64,000 nt of DNA from Cellulomonas aerilata (lineage in GTDB: Bacteria > Actinomycetota > Actinomycetes > Actinomycetales > Cellulomonadaceae). The notes under the pieces are model-generated. The model was not told the DNA's origin. It saw only the letters and a list, made by a program, of their open reading frames with translations, and did no database searches. The DNA is taken from the NCBI RefSeq assembly GCF_007991755.1, contig NZ_BJYY01000021.1, positions 123,397 to 187,396 of the forward strand. Direction: 5' to 3'. The translations under genes were made by a program, and so were the position numbers. This document shows, one piece after another, positions 11,613 through 20,362 of the stretch; within the stretch, counting starts at the first letter, position 1, and each line of letters starts with the position of its first letter.

Positions 11613-11882
11613 CTAGCGGCGCAGGCCGAGGCGCTCGATCAGGCTCCGGTAGCGGTTGATGTCGACCTTCTGGAGGTAGCCCAGGAGGCGACGGCGCTGG
11701 CCGACGAGGAGCAGCAGACCACGACGGCTGTGGTGGTCGTGCTTGTGCTCCTTCAGGTGCTCGGTGAGGTCCTTGATGCGCTGCGTGAGCATCGCGATCT
11801 GGACCTCGGGGGAACCGGTGTCGCCCTCGTGCGTGGCGTACTCGGTCATGATGGCCTGCTTGGTGGCTGCGTCGAGGGGCAC
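11613..11882 (-). CDS. rpsO: 30S ribosomal protein S15
   Basis: S15 binds the central domain of 16S rRNA and helps form the platform of the small subunit. The 89-residue length is exactly typical, with [16 protein letters not shown] and the basic [18 protein letters not shown] segment. It starts at GTG 11882 behind AAGGAGA. The gene precedes pnp as in many bacteria. Confidence 0.97.
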   Translation of the reverse strand: MPLDAATKQAIMTEYATHEGDTGSPEVQIAMLTQRIKDLTEHLKEHKHDHHSRRGLLLLVGQRRRLLGYLQKVDINRYRSLIERLGLRR

Positions 11883-11973
11883 GGCTCTCCTTGGTTGGTC
11901 TCGCTGCGCGGTGCTCCGGGGCATGTCCACCCGGGCGCTCTGGGTCCGCGGCCGTTCTGACGGCGACCCGAGT

Positions 11974-13152
11974 TTACCAGCCCGCGACCGGCGCGGTGGC
12001 CTGGGCGAGCGCGGCTCGGACGCGCTCCACGTCACCGTCCATCGTCGCGACGAGCTCATCCACCGACTCGAACCGCAGCGTCGCGCGGATGCGGGTGACG
12101 AACTCCACCAGCACCTCGCAGTCGTAGAGCTCGAGGTCGTCGCGGTCCAGCACGTACGCCTCGACCCGTCGCTCGGCTCCGTCGAAGGTCGGGTTGGTGC
12201 CCACGGAGATCGCCGCCGGCATCCGGCCCGCCTCCTCGCCGTGCGGCACCCCGCGGTGCGCGGGGTCGTCGCGGTGCACCAGCCCCCCGCGCCCGGTGGC
12301 GTCGGCCGCCCTGACGGCGTCGACCTCGGGCGTGCACCCGGTGACGCCGGGCAGCGGACGGTGGGTGACCCGCAGCCAACCCGCGTACACCCCGTCGGCC
12401 GGGACCATGCCCGCGGACGCCGGCGAGAGGTTCGCGGTCGGGTAACCGAGCTCGCGCCCGCGGGCGTCGCCGCGCACGACGACGCCGCGCATCCGGTGCG
12501 GCCGGCCCAGCACCTCGGCCGCCTCCGCGACCCGCCCGGTCGCCAGCAGCTCCCGGGTCCAGGTCGACGACCACCGCCGGTGCAGCGGGTCCGCGACGTG
12601 GCGCAGGTGCTCGGCCGCCGCGCGCGCGACGTCGTCCGCCACGCCGTCCGGGGCCGCACCGGGGGCCGGCTCGGGCTCCGACGCCTGGTCCTCGATGACC
12701 TCGACCGAGAACCCGTGCCGCCGCCCGAGCTCGGTCATCGTGGCCAGGTCCCCGGCGTTGCCCCACCCGAACCGGACGTCGCGGCCGACGACCACGGTGC
12801 GGGCGGCGAGGCCCTGCACGAGGTACCGGACGACGAACTCCTCGGGGGTCTGGCGGGCGAAGTCGAGGGTGTAGTCCAGCAGCAGGACGGCGTCGAGGCC
12901 GGTCTCCGCGAGGAGCTCGAGCCGGTCGGTCACCCCGGTGAGCAACGGCGGCGCGGTCTCGGGATGGTGCACCTGGGCCGGGTGCGGCGCGAACGTCACG
13001 GCGACGGCGTGCGCGCCGGCGTGGCGGGCGTCGGTCACCATGCGGGTGAGCACGCTGCGGTGGCCCCGGTGGACGCCGTCGAAGTTGCCGAGGGTCACGA
13101 CGGACGGCCCGAAGCCGGCCGGCACCTGGGCGAGATCGGTCCAGCGGTGCAC
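11974..13152 (-). CDS. ribF: Bifunctional riboflavin kinase/FAD synthetase
   Basis: RibF phosphorylates riboflavin to FMN and adenylates FMN to FAD. The N-terminal FAD synthetase domain carries [17 protein letters not shown], with the HxGH-like nucleotidyltransferase motif. The C-terminal kinase domain (from about residue 215) has [12 protein letters not shown] and ISVGTNPTF. At 392 residues it is longer than the usual 300-340. An acidic/proline insert sits near residues 155-180 and a charged insert (about residues 290-325) lies between the kinase motifs. It starts at GTG 13152, about 205 bp downstream of truB, in the same direction. Confidence 0.95.
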   Translation of the reverse strand: MHRWTDLAQVPAGFGPSVVTLGNFDGVHRGHRSVLTRMVTDARHAGAHAVAVTFAPHPAQVHHPETAPPLLTGVTDRLELLAETGLDAVLLLDYTLDFARQTPEEFVVRYLVQGLAARTVVVGRDVRFGWGNAGDLATMTELGRRHGFSVEVIEDQASEPEPAPGAAPDGVADDVARAAAEHLRHVADPLHRRWSSTWTRELLATGRVAEAAEVLGRPHRMRGVVVRGDARGRELGYPTANLSPASAGMVPADGVYAGWLRVTHRPLPGVTGCTPEVDAVRAADATGRGGLVHRDDPAHRGVPHGEEAGRMPAAISVGTNPTFDGAERRVEAYVLDRDDLELYDCEVLVEFVTRIRATLRFESVDELVATMDGDVERVRAALAQATAPVAGW

Positions 13153-13357
13153 ACGGGCTCCTGTTCTGCGCTCCGCCGGGTCGGCGGTGGTCGTGTCGGG
13201 CGCGCCGTCCGGGCCCGGCGCCCGGACCGGGTTGCCGGAGCGGGGCGGGTGCGGATCAGCGGACGCGCCGGGCCCACCGTGCGACGGGCCCGGTCAAGCG
13301 TGCCACGGCGTGCGACCCGCGCTCGACCGCAGCCACGGCGCTCGGGGCCCGCGCGCG

Positions 13358-14365
13358 TCAGGCGGGTGCGAACACGACGACGGGCCGCATCTGCGGCCCC
13401 GCCGCGGTGAGCAACGCCACCAGGGTCCCGTCCGGGCCGATGGCCGCGACCGGCTCGCTCGCCGGGGCGGCGTCGCCCGGGGCGATGCGGTGCCCGAACG
13501 ACAGGGCCCGCGCCTCGTCGGCCGTCAGCTCGCGGACGGGGAAGGTCGCGCGGGCGGCGTCGGCGAGGGACGTGACCTCCAGCGGGACGTCGGCCGGCCA
13601 CGCCTCGAGGTCCTCCAGCGTGCGCGCCCCCGCCAGCGCGTACCCGCCCACCCGCGTGCGGCGCAGCGCGGTCAGATGCCCCCCGACGCCCAGGTCCGCG
13701 CCGAGGTCCCGCGCCAGCGCCCGGACGTACGTGCCGGACGAGCAGACGACCGTCACGTCCACGTCGAGTGCGGCGGGCGCGCCGTCGCCGGCGGGCACGG
13801 GTCGCACGTCGTGCACCGTGAGCTCCGACACGGTCACCGTGCGGGCCGCGAGGGCGACGTCCTGCCCGGCGCGGACCAGGGCGTACGCCCGCTGCCCGTC
13901 GACCTTGATCGCGCTGACCGAGCTGGGCACCTGCTGGATCCGGCCGGTGAGGCGCTCCACGCCCGCGCGCAGGGCCTCGGCGGTGACCGCGGTGGCGTCC
14001 GTGCGGGCGACCGTCTCCCCCTCGGCGTCGTCGGTCGTCGTCGCGACCCCCAGGCGGATCGTGGCGGTGTACTCCTTGTCGGCTCCGACGACGTAGGTCA
14101 GCAGCCGTGTGGCGCGGCCGACGCCGATGACCAGCACGCCGGTCGCCATCGGGTCCAGGGTCCCGGCATGGCCGACCTTGCGCGTGCCCGCCAGCCGGCG
14201 CAGGCGCGCGACGACGTCGTGGCTGGTCCAGCCGGCGGGCTTGTCGACGACGACGACGCCGTCGGCCGCTGTGGGGCGTCGCTCGGGGCGGGGCTGCCCC
14301 TCGACGCGCCGACGGTCGCGCGGGGCCCCGGGTGCGGACGGCGGTCGGGCGGGCGGGTCGTCCAT
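13358..14365 (-). CDS. truB: tRNA pseudouridine(55) synthase
   Basis: TruB converts U55 of the tRNA T-loop to pseudouridine. The catalytic aspartate is in KVGHAGTLDPMATGVL, preceded by VVVDKPAGWTSHDVV; later motifs are QQVPSSVSAIKVDGQRAY and VVCSSGTYVRALARDLG. The 335-residue protein has a PUA-like end. ATG 14365 is chosen because it lies 7 nt after TACCCT and follows the two terminator hairpins; about 30 Pro/Arg-rich residues precede the domain. Confidence 0.95.
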   Translation of the reverse strand: MDDPPARPPSAPGAPRDRRRVEGQPRPERRPTAADGVVVVDKPAGWTSHDVVARLRRLAGTRKVGHAGTLDPMATGVLVIGVGRATRLLTYVVGADKEYTATIRLGVATTTDDAEGETVARTDATAVTAEALRAGVERLTGRIQQVPSSVSAIKVDGQRAYALVRAGQDVALAARTVTVSELTVHDVRPVPAGDGAPAALDVDVTVVCSSGTYVRALARDLGADLGVGGHLTALRRTRVGGYALAGARTLEDLEAWPADVPLEVTSLADAARATFPVRELTADEARALSFGHRIAPGDAAPASEPVAAIGPDGTLVALLTAAGPQMRPVVVFAPA

Positions 14366-14372
14366 GGGGTGG

Positions 14373-14378
14373 AGGGTA
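14373..14378 (-). promoter_or_regulatory. -10 element TACCCT for leaderless truB
   Basis: TACCCT ends 7 nt before the truB ATG; the intervening bases (CCACCCC) cannot act as a Shine-Dalgarno sequence. It lies downstream of two strong hairpins, so truB needs its own promoter. Confidence 0.5.
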
Positions 14379-14415
14379 TCCGCGACGTGGGCGGGGTCCG
14401 CGACGCCGGTCGCCC

Positions 14416-14450
14416 GGTGCCGGCACGACGACACCTGTCGTGCCGGCACC
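14416..14450 (-). terminator. Second hairpin downstream of rbfA
   Basis: Perfect 14-bp arms (GGTGCCGGCACGAC and complement) around a 7-nt loop. It is the second of two tandem hairpins between rbfA and truB. Confidence 0.8.
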
Positions 14451-14461
14451 ACGGGGCCCGG

Positions 14462-14517
14462 GGCGCCGCCACGACGGGGCCCGGGCGGGTCTCCCGCCCG
14501 GGCCCGGTGGTGGCGCC
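14462..14517 (-). terminator. Long hairpin immediately after rbfA
   Basis: A 13-bp inner stem (GGGCCCGGGCGGG and complement, loop of 3) is extended by an 11-bp outer stem with a single mismatch. It starts at the base after the rbfA stop codon and should end the rimP-nusA-infB-rbfA transcript. Confidence 0.85.
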
Positions 14518-14961
14518 TCAGGCGCCGGGCTCGTCCTCGTCCGAGTCGGGACGGCGGTACGGGTCCGCCTCGCCGGCGTGCGTCGCGCGGGCCGCCAGCG
14601 CGGCGACCTCGGCGTCGCGCCGGGCCGCCTCCTGCAGCGCCGCGTCCAGCTGCGCGGCGGTCTCCGGGACCGCGTCGAGGAAGAAGTCGAGCGACGGCGT
14701 CAGCCGGATGCCGGTCTGCCGGCCGACCTCCGTGCGGAGCATGCCCTTGGCGCTCTCCAGCGCGGCCGCGGTGCCGGCGCGTGCCTCGTCGTCGCCGAAC
14801 ACGGTGTAGAAGACCGACGCGTGCTGCAGGTCACCGGTCACCCGGACGTCCGTCACCGTGACGAAGCCCAGCCGGGGGTCCTTGACCCGCGTGTCGAGCT
14901 GCTGGGCGATGATCTGCTTGATCCGGTCGGACAGCTTCCGGGCGCGTGCGGGGTCAGCCAT
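14518..14961 (-). CDS. rbfA: 30S ribosome-binding factor A
   Basis: RbfA assists late maturation of 16S rRNA in the 30S subunit. The 147-residue protein has the KH-like fold signature: RARKLSDRIKQIIAQQL, VKDPRLGFVTVTDVRVTGDL, ASVFYTVFGDD and RLTPSLDFFLD. The C-terminal ~30 residues are charged and variable. The ATG is preceded by AGGAGG at 7-nt spacing, which rules out longer starts. It lies 189 bp after infB with two hairpins between. Confidence 0.96.
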   Translation of the reverse strand: MADPARARKLSDRIKQIIAQQLDTRVKDPRLGFVTVTDVRVTGDLQHASVFYTVFGDDEARAGTAAALESAKGMLRTEVGRQTGIRLTPSLDFFLDAVPETAAQLDAALQEAARRDAEVAALAARATHAGEADPYRRPDSDEDEPGA

Positions 14962-15050
14962 GGTCGTTCCTCCTTGTGCTCCCGCCGACCGTAAGGCGTG
15001 GCGGGACGGGACGCGCGGCGCGGGTGACGCGCGCGTGCGTGCATGGTGCG

Positions 15051-15102
15051 GACGGCGAACGGGGCCGGGTGCGCACGTGCGCCCCGACCCCGTTCGCCCG
15101 TC
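15051..15102 (-). terminator. Large inverted repeat between infB and rbfA
   Basis: GACGGCGAACGGGG pairs with CCCCGTTCGCCCGTC (one bulged base) and encloses a second GC-rich inverted repeat. Together with the adjacent hairpin it could attenuate transcription from infB into rbfA. Confidence 0.6.
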
Positions 15103-15133
15103 GGCCGCGCGCCCCACCCGCGGGCGCGGCCGA
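15101..15133 (-). terminator. Hairpin just after infB
   Basis: Ten-bp stem TCGGCCGCGC / GCGCGGCCGA with a 13-nt loop, 17 bp after the infB stop. It has no U-tract. Confidence 0.6.
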
Positions 15134-15150
15134 CCTCACTGCTTGCGTGC

Positions 15151-18114
15151 TCAGCCGCGGGGCTTGACCCGCATCTCGAACGTCTCGATGACGTCGCCGA
15201 TCTCGACGTTGTTGAACGAGCCGAGACCGATACCGCACTCGTAGCCGTCGCGGACCTCGGTGGCGTCGTCCTTGAACCGCTTGAGCGACTCGACCGTGAG
15301 GTTGTCCCCGACCACGACGCCGCCCCGCAGGACGCGCGCCTTGGAGTTGCGGACGATCGACCCGGACCGCACCAGCGAACCGGCGATGTTGCCGAACTTG
15401 GAGGAGCGGAACACCTCGCGCACCTCGGCGGTGCCGAGCTGGGCCTCCTCGTACTCCGGCTTGAGCATGCCCTTGAGGGCCGCCTCGACCTCGTCGATCG
15501 CCTGGTAGATGACCGAGTAGAACCGGACGTCCACCCCCTCGCGCTCGGCGAGGGCCTCGACGCGCTCCGCGTACTTGACGTTGAACCCGATGATGATCGC
15601 GTTGTCGACCGTCGCCAGGTTGACGTCGTTCTGCGTGATCGCACCGACGCCGCGGTGGATGACCCGCAGGTCCACCTCGTCGCCGACGTCGATCTTGAGC
15701 AGGGCGTCCTCCAGCGCCTCGACGGCACCGGACACGTCGCCCTTGAGGACCAGGTTGAGCGTGTCGACCTTGCCGAGCTGCAGCGCCTGGGTGAAGTCCT
15801 CCAGCGAGATGCGCTTGCGACGCTTGGCCAGCAGAGCGGCACGCTCGGCGGCCTCACGACGCTCGGCGATCTGCCGCGCGGTCCGCTCGTCCGGCGCCAC
15901 CAGGAAGGTGTCGCCGGCGCTCGGGACGGACGCCAGACCCAGGACGAGGACCGGACGCGCCGGACCCGCCTCGGTGACCGTGTTGCCGTGCTCGTCGAAC
16001 ATCGCCCGCACCCGACCGTGCGCCGTGCCGGCCACGATCGCGTCGCCGACGTGCAGCGTCCCGGTCTGGACCAGGACGGTCGCCACAGCACCGCGTCCCT
16101 TGTCCAGGTTGGCCTCGACGGCGACGCCGCGGGCGTCCTTGTCGGGGTTGGACCGCAGGTCCAGAGCGGCGTCCGCGGTGAGCAGCACGGCCTCGATGAG
16201 GTCGTCGATGCCCATCCGCCGCAGCGCCGAGATGTCGACGAACATCGTGTCGCCGCCGTACTCCTCGGCCACCAGGTTGTACTCGGTGAGCTGCTGGCGG
16301 ATCTTGGCGGGGTTGGCCCCCTCCTTGTCCACCTTGTTGACCGCGACCACGATCGGGACACCGGCGGCCTGGGCGTGGTTGAGCGCCTCGACCGTCTGCG
16401 GCATGACGCCGTCGTCCGCGGCGACCACGAGGATCGCGATGTCGGTGACCTGGGCACCACGGGCACGCATGGCGGTGAACGCCTCGTGGCCCGGGGTGTC
16501 GATGAAGGTGACCGCGCGGTCGACGCCCTCGTGGGTGGTGTGCACCTGGTAGGCACCGATGTGCTGGGTGATGCCACCGGCCTCACCCGCGACGACGTCG
16601 GTCTGCCGGATGGCGTCGAGGAGCTTGGTCTTCCCGTGGTCGACGTGGCCCATGACGGTCACGACCGGCGGACGGGCCACCAGCTGGGAGTCGTCCTCGT
16701 CGGCCAGCTCGGCGTCCAGGTCGATGGAGAAGGCCCCGAGCAGCTCGCGGTCCTCCTCCTCGGCCGAGACCATCTCGACGACGTAGCCGAGCTCGGTCGC
16801 GAGGGTCCCGAAGGTGTCCTCGTCGAGCGACTGCGTCGCCGTGGCCATCTCACCGAGGTGGAACAGCACGGTGACGAGGCTGGCCGGGTTGGCGTCGATC
16901 CGGTCCGCGAAGTCGTTCAGCGAGGAGCCGTGGCGCAGGCGGATGACGGTCGTGCCGTCCCCGCGGGGGACCTGCACGCCACCCAGCGAGGGGGCCTGCA
17001 TCTGCTCGAACTCCTGGCGCTTCGCCCGCTTGGACTTGCGCCCCCGGACGGGACGACCGCCGGCGCGACCGAACGCACCCTGGGTCGCACCGCGACCGGC
17101 GCCACCGGGACGGCCACCGCCACCGGGACGACCGGCGAAGCCGCCGCCACCACCGGGCGCACCGCCGGGACCACCGGGGCCGCCACCGGGACGACCGGCG
17201 TACCCGCCACCGCCACCGCCGGGACGACCACCCGGGCCGCCACGACCGGGCGCGGCCGGACGCTCACCGGGACGGCCGACGCCGCTGGCGCTGCGACCGG
17301 GCATCATGCCGGGGTTGGGACGCGGGCCACCCGGACGGGGTCCGGCCGGGGGACGCGGGCCGCCGGGACGCTCGCCGGCGCCGGCGGGAGCCGCAGCGCC
17401 CGTCGCGGCCGGGTCGGCCGGACGACGGTCGCCGGGACGGGGCATGCCCTGGCTGGGCGCGAACGGGTTGTTGCCCGGACGGGGACCACCCGGACGCGGG
17501 CCGGCGCCACCGGCACCGGCACCCGGGCGCGGGTTGGCGCCACGGTCCGCGCCGCCACGGGGCATGCCCTGGCTGGGCGCGAACGGGTTGTTGCCCGGAC
17601 GCGACGCGGCCGGACGTGCCGGGGCGGGAGCCGCCGGACGCGGGGCGGCCGGACGCGGACCCGGGGTCGTGGGCGCTGCACCCGTGGTGGGGGCAGCACC
17701 GGATGCCGGAGCGGCCGGAGCCTGCGCCGCGGGGGCGACGGGAGCCGCCGGTGCCTGCGGGGCAGGGGCCGCCGGGGACGCCGCGGGCGTCTGCGCAGCC
17801 GGGGCGACGGGCGCGGCCGGAGCCGGGCGGGTGGGCGCGGCGGTCGGCGCGGGCGCCGGCGTCGCGGGGGCAGCCGGCGCGGGGGCCGGAGCCGGGACCG
17901 GGGCGGTGGGCGCGACGGCCTTGGGCGCGGCGGAGCCGTTCCCGTTGCTGCCGCCACCGGCGGGGTACAGGTCGCGCAGCTTGCGCACGACGGGCGGCTC
18001 GATGGTCGAGGACGCCGAGCGGACGAACTCCCCGAGCTCGCCCAGCTTGTTCATGATGGTCTTGCTCTCCACACCGAGCTCTTTGGCGAGCTCGTACACG
18101 CGGACCTTGGCCAC
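15151..18114 (-). CDS. infB: Translation initiation factor IF-2
   Basis: IF-2 is the GTPase that brings initiator tRNA to the 30S subunit and promotes subunit joining. The 987-residue protein begins with the IF2-N module ([20 protein letters not shown]), followed by about 300 residues rich in Pro, Ala and Gly and then Gly/Arg, as in other actinobacteria. The GTPase domain starts near residue 485: [11 protein letters not shown] (G1), DTPGHEAF (G3), NKVDKE (G4). It starts at GTG 18114 behind AGGGAGA. A 120-bp-period duplication encodes [12 protein letters not shown] twice. Mini-ORFs lie in the leader. Confidence 0.97.
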   Translation of the reverse strand: MAKVRVYELAKELGVESKTIMNKLGELGEFVRSASSTIEPPVVRKLRDLYPAGGGSNGNGSAAPKAVAPTAPVPAPAPAPAAPATPAPAPTAAPTRPAPAAPVAPAAQTPAASPAAPAPQAPAAPVAPAAQAPAAPASGAAPTTGAAPTTPGPRPAAPRPAAPAPARPAASRPGNNPFAPSQGMPRGGADRGANPRPGAGAGGAGPRPGGPRPGNNPFAPSQGMPRPGDRRPADPAATGAAAPAGAGERPGGPRPPAGPRPGGPRPNPGMMPGRSASGVGRPGERPAAPGRGGPGGRPGGGGGGYAGRPGGGPGGPGGAPGGGGGFAGRPGGGGRPGGAGRGATQGAFGRAGGRPVRGRKSKRAKRQEFEQMQAPSLGGVQVPRGDGTTVIRLRHGSSLNDFADRIDANPASLVTVLFHLGEMATATQSLDEDTFGTLATELGYVVEMVSAEEEDRELLGAFSIDLDAELADEDDSQLVARPPVVTVMGHVDHGKTKLLDAIRQTDVVAGEAGGITQHIGAYQVHTTHEGVDRAVTFIDTPGHEAFTAMRARGAQVTDIAILVVAADDGVMPQTVEALNHAQAAGVPIVVAVNKVDKEGANPAKIRQQLTEYNLVAEEYGGDTMFVDISALRRMGIDDLIEAVLLTADAALDLRSNPDKDARGVAVEANLDKGRGAVATVLVQTGTLHVGDAIVAGTAHGRVRAMFDEHGNTVTEAGPARPVLVLGLASVPSAGDTFLVAPDERTARQIAERREAAERAALLAKRRKRISLEDFTQALQLGKVDTLNLVLKGDVSGAVEALEDALLKIDVGDEVDLRVIHRGVGAITQNDVNLATVDNAIIIGFNVKYAERVEALAEREGVDVRFYSVIYQAIDEVEAALKGMLKPEYEEAQLGTAEVREVFRSSKFGNIAGSLVRSGSIVRNSKARVLRGGVVVGDNLTVESLKRFKDDATEVRDGYECGIGLGSFNNVEIGDVIETFEMRVKPRG
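17437..17601. repeat. 45-bp direct repeat inside infB
   Basis: The 45 bases at 17437-17481 recur identically at 17557-17601, a period of 120 bp (40 codons). They encode the [15 protein letters not shown] element of the IF-2 linker twice. The identity at DNA level suggests recent duplication or gene conversion. Confidence 0.8.
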
Positions 18115-18163
18115 GTCTCTCCCTGTTCTGGTCCGCCCAGGACAGGGTCGGACCGTGGTTAGT

Positions 18164-18205
18164 GCTGGGTACTCATCGCTGGGTACTCATCGGTCGGTGC
18201 TCATC
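18164..18205 (-). repeat. 14-bp tandem repeat with overlapping mini-ORFs in infB leader
   Basis: GATGAGTACCCAGC occurs twice in tandem on the minus strand and a third diverged copy (GATGAGCACCGACC) precedes them. Because 14 is five codons minus one base, each copy starts an ATG whose five-codon ORF (MSTDR, MSTQR, MSTQH) ends in a TGA overlapping the next ATG. An ORF MAAR directly upstream joins the chain in the same way. The array lies 50-90 nt upstream of the infB GTG. Confidence 0.6.
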
Positions 18206-18322
18206 GGGCAGCCATCGGCTCGGTGACCCGCTTCCCATGTCGCAGTGGACGTGCGTTCGACCCGCAGCTCGCCCAGGGGCGGCTCGGCCGTCATGGTCCG
18301 GGTGCGGACCCGGACTGTCGTG

Positions 18323-18667
18323 CTAACCCCGCCACGCCTCGAGATACTCCCCGATCGGGCCGGGGTCCAGCGGTCCCGCATGACGCAGGGACCGCCCGAA
18401 CGCCCGGCGGCGCTCGGCGAGCTCGAGGCAACGACGGTCGGGGTGCAACCAGGCACCCCTGCCCGGCAGGCTCCGGGCGGCGTCGACCACCAGGGCCGGC
18501 TCGAGGGAGCCGCCGCCGGTGACCACCACACGGAGCAGGTCGGACCTGGACCCGGTGCGGCGGCACCCCACGCACGTGCGCACCGGGCCCGTGACGGGCT
18601 CGGGGGACGGTGTGCTGGGAGGCCGAGCGCCGGGCTCAGCGGACCTCACTCTACCGCCCCGACCCAC
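18323..18667 (-). CDS. ylxR: YlxR family RNA-binding protein (DUF448)
   Basis: A small basic protein of the nusA-infB operon. The diagnostic RTCVGCRRTGSRSDLLRVV and GRGAWLHPDRRCLELA match the YlxR fold, which binds RNA in its structural homologues. The 114-residue call includes about 25 Pro-rich N-terminal residues. GTG 18649 is an alternative start, and neither has a clear ribosome-binding site. It is 6 bp after nusA. A specific role is not established by the sequence. Confidence 0.9.
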   Translation of the reverse strand: MGRGGRVRSAEPGARPPSTPSPEPVTGPVRTCVGCRRTGSRSDLLRVVVTGGGSLEPALVVDAARSLPGRGAWLHPDRRCLELAERRRAFGRSLRHAGPLDPGPIGEYLEAWRG

Positions 18668-18673
18668 CGGCCG

Positions 18674-19720
18674 TCACCGCTCGCGACCCGCACCACCTGC
18701 GCCACCGCCGGCCGGGCCCCCGCCACCGGGCTCCGCGGTGGCCGCATCCGAGCGGATGTCGATCCGCCAGCCGGTGAGCTTGGCCGCCAGCCGCGCGTTC
18801 TGCCCCTCCTTGCCGATGGCCAGGGAGAGCTGGAAGTCCGGCACGACGACGCGGGCGGCGCGCGCGGCGGCGTCGACGACCTCCACGGACAGCACCCGCG
18901 CCGGGGACAGCGCGTGCGCGACCATCCGGGCCGGGTCGTCGCTGTGGTCGACGATGTCGATCTTCTCCCCGTGCAGCTCGGCCATCACGGCCCGCACGCG
19001 GGCGCCCATGGGGCCGATGCACGCACCCTTGGGGTTGAGCCCGGGCACGTTGGCGCGCACGGCCATCTTCGTGCGGTGCCCCGCCTCCCGCGCGATCGCG
19101 GTGATCTCCACGGTGCCGTCGGCGACCTCGGGGACCTCCAGCGCGAACAGCTTGCGCACGAGGTTGGGGTGGGTCCGGGAGAGCACGATCGACGGGCCCT
19201 TGGGCCCGCGCGTGACCTCGAGCACGTAGGCGCGCAGCCGCTCGCCGTGCACGTACCTCTCCGTCGGCACCTGCTCGTGCGCGGGCAGCACGGCCTCGGT
19301 GCCGCCGACGTCCACCAGCACGACCCGGGGGTCCCGGCCCTGCTGGATGACGCCGCCGAGGACCTCGCCCTCCTTGCCGCGGAACGCACCCAGCACCTGG
19401 TCGTCCTCGGCGTCGCGCAGCCGCTGGACGATCACCTGGCGCGCGGTCGCCGTGGCGATGCGCCCGAAGCCCTCCGGGGTGTCGTCGTACTCGGGCCCCG
19501 GGTCCGCCGCGACGCCGTCCTCGCCGACCACCGGCGGGTCGGTCGCCCACACGGTGACGTGGCCGGTCTTGCGGTCCACCTGCACGCGTGCCTTCTGCCG
19601 CGCCCCGGGGGTCCGGTGGTACGCCGAGAGCAGCGCCTGCTCGATCGCGGAGACCAGGACGTCGAGGCTGAGGTCGCGCTCGCGCTCCAGCAGCCGCAGC
19701 GTCGTCATGTCGATGTCCAT
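18674..19720 (-). CDS. nusA: Transcription termination/antitermination protein NusA
   Basis: NusA binds RNA polymerase and nascent RNA to control pausing, termination and antitermination. The 348-residue protein has the N-terminal RNAP-binding domain ([15 protein letters not shown]), an S1 domain ([20 protein letters not shown]), and two KH domains ([40 protein letters not shown]). It ends after the second KH with a Gly-rich tail and lacks the acidic repeats of E. coli, as is normal for actinobacteria. It starts one base after the rimP stop codon. Confidence 0.96.
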   Translation of the reverse strand: MDIDMTTLRLLERERDLSLDVLVSAIEQALLSAYHRTPGARQKARVQVDRKTGHVTVWATDPPVVGEDGVAADPGPEYDDTPEGFGRIATATARQVIVQRLRDAEDDQVLGAFRGKEGEVLGGVIQQGRDPRVVLVDVGGTEAVLPAHEQVPTERYVHGERLRAYVLEVTRGPKGPSIVLSRTHPNLVRKLFALEVPEVADGTVEITAIAREAGHRTKMAVRANVPGLNPKGACIGPMGARVRAVMAELHGEKIDIVDHSDDPARMVAHALSPARVLSVEVVDAAARAARVVVPDFQLSLAIGKEGQNARLAAKLTGWRIDIRSDAATAEPGGGGPAGGGAGGAGRER

Positions 19721-19721
19721 C

Positions 19722-20249
19722 TCAGCCCTCTTCGTCGGTGTCGTCGTCGTTCGTCACCCGGGAGAGCTCGACCTCGACCGTGCCGCGCGCGACGTCCGCG
19801 AGCGCCACGCGGGTCGGCTCGCCCGCGGTGTCACGGCCGGTGGCCTGGTCGACCGGGCCCAGCTCGAGGGTCCCGCCGTCGACGGCGCGCAGCCGGCCGA
19901 AGGCCGTGGTGCCGTCCGTGAGGCTCAGGCGCACGAGGCGCGTGCGGGCCCGCTTGAAGTGGCGCAGCTCCGTCAGCGGGCGCGACGTGCCGGGCGTCGA
20001 CACCTCGAGGGTGTACTCGCCCTCGACGGCGTCCACCTCGTCCAGCCGGGTGCCCACGTCGCGCGAGACGTCGGCCAGCGTGTCCAGGTCGAGGCTCCCG
20101 ACGGCGTCGTCGTCGAGGTCGATGACGAGCCGCACCACCGACCGCCTGCCGGCCCGTGTCACCACCACGTCCTCGAGCACCAGGCCCGCCGCCCGGACCA
20201 CCGCCTCGGCTGCCTCGCGGACCCGCTGCGTACCGGCTGGCGCCACCAT
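19722..20249 (-). CDS. rimP: Ribosome maturation factor RimP
   Basis: RimP is needed for 30S assembly. The 175-residue protein shows [40 protein letters not shown] and [20 protein letters not shown], the family's core motif, then the C-terminal SH3-like domain. ATG 20249 lies behind AGGGGAG and starts the rimP-nusA-ylxR-infB operon. A TAGGCT hexamer about 70 bp upstream on the same strand (20317-20322) may be its promoter. A divergent lipoprotein gene lies upstream. Confidence 0.94.
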   Translation of the reverse strand: MVAPAGTQRVREAAEAVVRAAGLVLEDVVVTRAGRRSVVRLVIDLDDDAVGSLDLDTLADVSRDVGTRLDEVDAVEGEYTLEVSTPGTSRPLTELRHFKRARTRLVRLSLTDGTTAFGRLRAVDGGTLELGPVDQATGRDTAGEPTRVALADVARGTVEVELSRVTNDDDTDEEG

Positions 20250-20362
20250 CGATCTCCCCTGTCGTCTCCAGCGCAACACCGTGCGTGGAACAGACCGTGT
20301 GGTGTTGTGCGACCCCAGCCTAACGAGTCCTGCGGGACCGGCCGCATGGCAGGATCGCGGCG

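Noticed and set aside
13153..13357. FMN riboswitch upstream of ribF
   Set aside because: The gap is GC-rich with no recognisable RFN-type conserved blocks, and ribF is probably transcribed with truB.
15043..18162. 1039-codon plus-strand frame opposite infB
   Set aside because: Exactly antisense to IF-2, whose GTPase motifs are certain; composition is Asp/Val/Gly/Thr repeats mirroring infB codons.
18187..18531. Minus-strand frame overlapping ylxR and ending in the infB leader
   Set aside because: Overlaps YlxR, which has a diagnostic motif, in another frame; its end merely includes one mini-ORF.
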